From: Bifidobacterium pseudocatenulatum DSM 20438 = JCM 1200 = LMG 10505
GTDB lineage: Bacteria > Actinomycetota > Actinomycetes > Actinomycetales > Bifidobacteriaceae
Reading direction: 5' to 3'
Assembly (NCBI RefSeq): GCF_001025215.1
Contig: NZ_AP012330.1
Location: 992,001-1,056,000, forward strand
Length of the DNA: 64,000 bases
A model generated the notes under the pieces. That model was not told where the DNA came from, searched no databases, and saw nothing but the letters and a program-made list of their open reading frames with translations. Shown one piece after another: positions 56,269-64,000 of this stretch. Positions within the stretch are counted from its first letter, which is position 1; every line of letters begins with the position of its first letter. The position numbers were made by a program, and so were the translations under genes.

Positions 56269-56297
56269 GCATAACGACACGCATCGATACCGGCAAC
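56269..56297 (-). promoter_or_regulatory. Probable promoter of the TPP-riboswitch operon
   Basis: On the minus strand TTGCCG (56292-56297), 17-base spacer, TATGCT (56269-56274). Transcription would begin just before the aptamer. Confidence 0.55.
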
Positions 56298-56345
56298 CAC
56301 CACAACCCAACACATATCCTCCACATTTTCCCAAGAAAAACAGTC

Positions 56346-56374
56346 TTGACTTTTCCGAGTATTCGTTATATGGA
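56346..56374 (+). promoter_or_regulatory. Possible promoter of gltBD
   Basis: TTGACT (56346-56351), 17-base spacer, TATGGA (56369-56374), about 100 bases before gltB and divergent from the riboswitch operon. Confidence 0.4.
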
Positions 56375-56471
56375 CACGCGAAACGTATTTGATACAGGGG
56401 CGCGGTATTCTAAACCACGCATTAAAGAACCGCAAGACTTTTCTTGCCCAAAAACATTGAAGGTGGTTTCG

Positions 56472-61043
<4,572 letters not shown>

Positions 61044-61044
61044 C

Positions 61045-62592
61045 ATGGGAGATCCACGTGGATTCCTGAAGGTCCGTACCCGTCGCGAACTGGCCGAACG
61101 CCCCGTCGAGGAGCGAATCAAGGATTGGTTCGACGTCCACGCCGAATCCGGCCTGCAGCCTTGGACCACCGAACAGGCGGCCCGATGCATGGACTGCGGC
61201 ACGCCGTTCTGCATGAGCGGCTGCCCGCTGGGTAACATCATCCCAGAATTCAACGATCTGGTGCGCCAGGAGAAGTGGGAGGACGCGTACAACCGCCTGT
61301 CCGAAACGAACAACTTCCCCGAAGTCACAGGCCGCATCTGCCCCGCGTTGTGCGAGGCAGCCTGCGTGCTCGGCATTCACCAGCCGCCGACCATGATCAA
61401 GAACGACGAATGCACGATCATCGATCAGGCTTGGGAACTCGACTACGTCAAGCCATTGCCTCCGCAGCGCCTGACCGACCAGACCGTCGCCGTGGTCGGC
61501 TCCGGCCCGTCCGGTCTGGCATGCGCCCAGCAGCTTACCCGCGCAGGCCACACCGTGGTCGTATACGAGCGTGATGACGCCATCGGCGGCCTGATGCGCT
61601 ACGGTATCCCGAACTTCAAACTCGACAAGCGACTCATCGACCGCCGCGTGGAACAGATGGAAGCCGAAGGCACCGTGTTCCGCACCGGCGTGGAGATCGG
61701 CAAAGACATCTCATGGGACGATCTGCGATCCCGCTACGATGCCGTGGTCGTCGCCATCGGCTCCACCGTGCCGCGCGACATGAAGATTCCGGGCCGTGAA
61801 CTCAAGGGCATCCACTTTGCCATGGAATTCCTGCCCGACGCGACCCGCCGCGTCTACGGCGTCAAGCCAGTCAACGACATCACCGCTGAAGGCAAGCACG
61901 TCGTGATCATCGGTGGCGGCGACACCGGATCTGACTGCCTGGGCACGTCCATCCGCCAAGGCGCCAAGGACGTCACTGTGCTGCAGATCATGCCGCAGGA
62001 ACCAAGCGAACGCCCGGCCAACCAGCCATGGCCGACCTTCGCGCGCCTGTACCAGAAGACCTCCTCCATGGAAGAAGGCTTCGAAACCCAGCGCGCCGAG
62101 TACGTGTACAGCACGGATTCTGTGAACTTCGTCGGTACCGAAGAGGAACAGGCCAAGGTGAAGGTGGAGCACTCCACCGCTACTGAAGGCTTCGTGGCCG
62201 ATGAGAACGGACATGTGACCGGTCTCAAGGTAGTGAACGTTGCACCCGGCGAAAACGGACCGTTCACCCGTCAGCCCGGCACCGAACGCGTGATTCCGGC
62301 TGATTTGGTGCTCATCTCCGTCGGCTTCCTGCACCCGGACACCACCACGCTCGTGGACCAGCTGCCCGTCGACCTTGACGGACGAGGCAATGTGGCGCGC
62401 AACGACAAGTTCGCTACCAGCCAGGACGGCGTGTTCGCCTGTGGTGACGCCGGACGCGGTCAGAGCCTCGTGGTGTGGGCCATCTCCGAAGGCCGTTCCT
62501 GCGCGGCCGCCGTGGACGAATACCTCACCGGCGCCACCGAACTGCCGGCACCCATCGTCGCATCCAAAAGGCCGATGATGCTGCCGCGCTGA
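61045..62592 (+). CDS. gltD: Glutamate synthase (NADPH) small subunit
   Basis: Carries electrons from NADPH through FAD and Fe-S clusters to GltB. The 515 residues begin with the cysteine-rich Fe-S domain (ARCMDCGTPFCMSGCPLGNI and GRICPALCEAACVLG), then FAD-binding VAVVGSGPSGLACAQQLTRA and NADPH-binding VVIIGGGDTGSDCLGTSIRQ. GGAAGGAG precedes the ATG. Co-transcribed with gltB; a strong terminator follows. Confidence 0.97.
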   Translation: MGDPRGFLKVRTRRELAERPVEERIKDWFDVHAESGLQPWTTEQAARCMDCGTPFCMSGCPLGNIIPEFNDLVRQEKWEDAYNRLSETNNFPEVTGRICPALCEAACVLGIHQPPTMIKNDECTIIDQAWELDYVKPLPPQRLTDQTVAVVGSGPSGLACAQQLTRAGHTVVVYERDDAIGGLMRYGIPNFKLDKRLIDRRVEQMEAEGTVFRTGVEIGKDISWDDLRSRYDAVVVAIGSTVPRDMKIPGRELKGIHFAMEFLPDATRRVYGVKPVNDITAEGKHVVIIGGGDTGSDCLGTSIRQGAKDVTVLQIMPQEPSERPANQPWPTFARLYQKTSSMEEGFETQRAEYVYSTDSVNFVGTEEEQAKVKVEHSTATEGFVADENGHVTGLKVVNVAPGENGPFTRQPGTERVIPADLVLISVGFLHPDTTTLVDQLPVDLDGRGNVARNDKFATSQDGVFACGDAGRGQSLVVWAISEGRSCAAAVDEYLTGATELPAPIVASKRPMMLPR

Positions 62593-62614
62593 ACATAAGC
62601 AGTTAACGTAACAG

Positions 62615-62658
62615 AAAAATCGTCCGATTCTCCGCCAAAACGGAATCGGACGATTTTT
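62615..62658. terminator. Terminator of gltBD
   Basis: 16-bp perfect stem (62615-62630 with 62643-62658) starting A5 and ending T5. Confidence 0.94.
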
Positions 62659-62790
62659 CATATCCCCACTTCCCGGAACCTCGAACAATACAGACGTGGC
62701 ATAAACGTCCGAATGACGTGCCGTTCGGCGAAAAACCGGCAGTCATGCAGTAAAGTGAACTGCAGCACATCGCAACAAAGGAGTGACCCA

Positions 62791-63252
62791 ATGCCAAATC
62801 GTGCAGAACGTCGAGCGCAGGCAAAGAACAACCGCAGGGGAGTGCCGCAGCAGTACGACCAAACCCATGGCCGCGCACGTTCCGGAATGCTGGACGAATA
62901 CCAGCTGCAGGAAAAGTCCCGCCGACTGCAAGACGGTACCGATGGACCTTGGAAGCCGACCGGCGGCACCATCGAAGAAACCGAAAGCCTGCTGACCACC
63001 AGCCCGAACTACACGAACCCGAAGATGTTCAAGGCACCGCATTCCGCACGCCAATGGTTCCGCGTGATCAGCTGGCTGCTCATCGCACTGTCCGCAATCG
63101 CATTCCTGGTGATCATGTGGCTGCCGTCACATCCCATGTGGTTGGTCGCCACGGTCTCCATCGTCTTCGCTGTCGGTGTGCTTAGCCTGTTCTTCACGGC
63201 GGGTAACCCGAAGCATAATCCGAACCTCGATCAGAATGGTACGGCCGTCTGA
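62791..63252 (+). CDS. Small membrane protein of unknown function
   Basis: A 153-residue protein from ATG 62791, fixed by AAAGGAG at 62777-62783. The first 90 residues are polar and basic (MPNRAERRAQAKNNRRGVPQ) and should stay in the cytoplasm; two membrane helices follow (about 93-112 and 118-138), then a short polar tail. I recognise it only as a conserved-looking actinobacterial type of membrane protein; no function can be assigned. Confidence 0.8.
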   Translation: MPNRAERRAQAKNNRRGVPQQYDQTHGRARSGMLDEYQLQEKSRRLQDGTDGPWKPTGGTIEETESLLTTSPNYTNPKMFKAPHSARQWFRVISWLLIALSAIAFLVIMWLPSHPMWLVATVSIVFAVGVLSLFFTAGNPKHNPNLDQNGTAV

Positions 63253-63270
63253 TAGCAAGGCGATGAACGT

Positions 63271-63311
63271 AAAGCGGGGCTGCATCCGATGGAAGGATGC
63301 AGCCCCGCTTT
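63271..63311. terminator. Terminator after the small membrane protein gene
   Basis: 17-bp perfect stem: AAAGCGGGGCTGCATCC (63271-63287) pairs with 63295-63311. Confidence 0.92.
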
Positions 63312-63488
63312 CACATGCGAGTCACGAATGACGGCACTATTCGTTCCTGGTTTATTGACCTCCTTGCCTGCATTTTTAGGAAAGATGCAAAACTTTGTGA
63401 CACGAATGAAACAATCAGGCGTTTCATTGAAAAATTGCCTTACAGTAGTGATGGAACAACTGCCTGACTCGAAGAGGAGAGCACAGAT

Positions 63489-64000
63489 ATGAAGGTTGAC
63501 ATCCTTTCCCGTGAATATCCGCCCAAGGTGTATGGCGGCGCAGGCGTGCACGCGGAGGAGCTTTCCAAAGTTCTGGCGGAACGCGTGGATGTGACGGTCC
63601 GTGCGTTTGACGGACCACGTGCCGAGAATGAGATTCCCGAAATCCCGGGTGACAATCCGAAAGGTTCGCTCAAGGTCGTCGGATACGACGTTCCCAAGGA
63701 ACTCCAGGAAGCAAACGGCGCGCTGAAGACGTTCGGCGTCGATCTGCAGATCGCCGACGATGTGGACGCCGACATCATCCACGCGCACACGTGGTATGCA
63801 TGCTTGGCCGGATACCTTGCCAAGATGCTGCACGGAACGCCGCTGGTCATCACCGCGCATTCCCTCGAACCGTTCCGCCCATGGAAGCGTGAACAGCTGG
63901 GTGGCGGCTACGATTTGAGCTCGTGGGCCGAGCGTGACGCATACGAGCATGCCGACCGCGTGATCGCCGTGTCCGCAGGAATGCGCGAAGACATCCTGAG
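63489..64000 (+). CDS. glgA: Glycogen synthase, actinobacterial GT4 type (5' part, cut by the window end)
   Basis: The frame from ATG 63489 stays open to the end of the window (about 170 residues visible). MKVDILSREYPPKVYGGAGV with HAEEL, HAHTWYACLAGYLAKML and VITAHSLEPFRPWKREQLGG are the hallmarks of actinobacterial GlgA-like glycosyltransferases that add glucose from ADP- or UDP-glucose to glycogen or make maltose-1-phosphate. GAGGAG lies about ten bases before the ATG. Works with GlgC (15336-16580). The missing C-terminal half prevents a firmer call on donor and product. Confidence 0.88.
   Translation, partial: MKVDILSREYPPKVYGGAGVHAEELSKVLAERVDVTVRAFDGPRAENEIPEIPGDNPKGSLKVVGYDVPKELQEANGALKTFGVDLQIADDVDADIIHAHTWYACLAGYLAKMLHGTPLVITAHSLEPFRPWKREQLGGGYDLSSWAERDAYEHADRVIAVSAGMREDIL

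Noticed and set aside
55884..56471. Upstream extension of gltB reading through the riboswitch region
   Set aside because: The extra 196 codons are antisense to the permease gene and TPP leader, rich in Thr, Pro and His, and absent from known GltB; GTG 56472 has a ribosome-binding site.

Overview
The window reads as chromosomal DNA of a Bifidobacterium (Actinobacteria, moderately high GC). Grounds: the CTP synthase, SufBDCSU-SufT, GltB/GltD, LepA and ribosomal proteins have the actinobacterial/bifidobacterial form; a wall-anchored amylopullulanase lies at the left edge; codon use is strongly GC-biased, giving very long antisense open frames with no coding character; the class Ib ribonucleotide reductase is nrdHIEF. 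Species cannot be fixed from the sequence alone; the starch-degrading groups around B. adolescentis, B. catenulatum and B. pseudocatenulatum are the natural candidates.

Layout. 1-8.9 kb: secreted amylopullulanase, pyrG, and an L,D-transpeptidase preceded by a hairpin and a possible leader peptide. 9-15.2 kb: the complete SUF iron-sulfur operon sufB-D-C-S-U-T. 15.3-17.7 kb (minus): glgC, an SPOUT rRNA/tRNA methyltransferase and tRNA-Leu(GAG). 17.9-23.3 kb: rsmE, a HIT protein, phoH, ybeY, a CorC-type CBS protein and era (RNA maturation and ribosome assembly), ending in an unusual repeat. 23.5-28.7 kb: long-chain acyl-CoA ligase (minus) and the three-gene proton-translocating transhydrogenase pntAA-AB-B. 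28.7-33 kb is an accessory stretch: a cluster of DnaA-box-like sites, an unrecognised 455-residue protein, two broken genes, and a TetR regulator with an MFS exporter, each carrying the same palindromic operator. 33.3-37.4 kb: nrdHIEF with two NrdR-box-like sites. 37.5-42.2 kb: class II UvrA-like ABC ATPase, two decayed genes and an alpha/beta hydrolase. 42.4-47.9 kb: rplY, paired CrcB/Fluc fluoride channel genes, a GNAT acetyltransferase, ilvE, a TRIC-type membrane protein and rpsT. 48-51.1 kb: lepA-hemW. 51.2-56.3 kb (minus): a thiamine-pyrophosphate (TPP) riboswitch followed by an NCS2 permease, LuxE-like acyl-protein synthetase, LuxC-like acyl reductase and a short-chain dehydrogenase. 56.4-62.6 kb: gltBD. 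The right edge holds a small membrane protein and the start of an actinobacterial glycogen synthase.

The most interesting unit is the TPP-riboswitch operon at 51.2-56.3 kb. Its gene order predicts import of a thiamine-related compound and two-step reduction of a carboxylate to an alcohol (activate, reduce to aldehyde, reduce to alcohol). The inference offered here is salvage of an oxidised (carboxylated) thiamine precursor. Starch and glycogen metabolism is represented three times (amylopullulanase, glgC, glgA-like), suggesting a cell that digests alpha-glucans outside and stores glucose as glycogen inside. No CRISPR array, rRNA operon, insertion sequence, integrase or prophage was seen.
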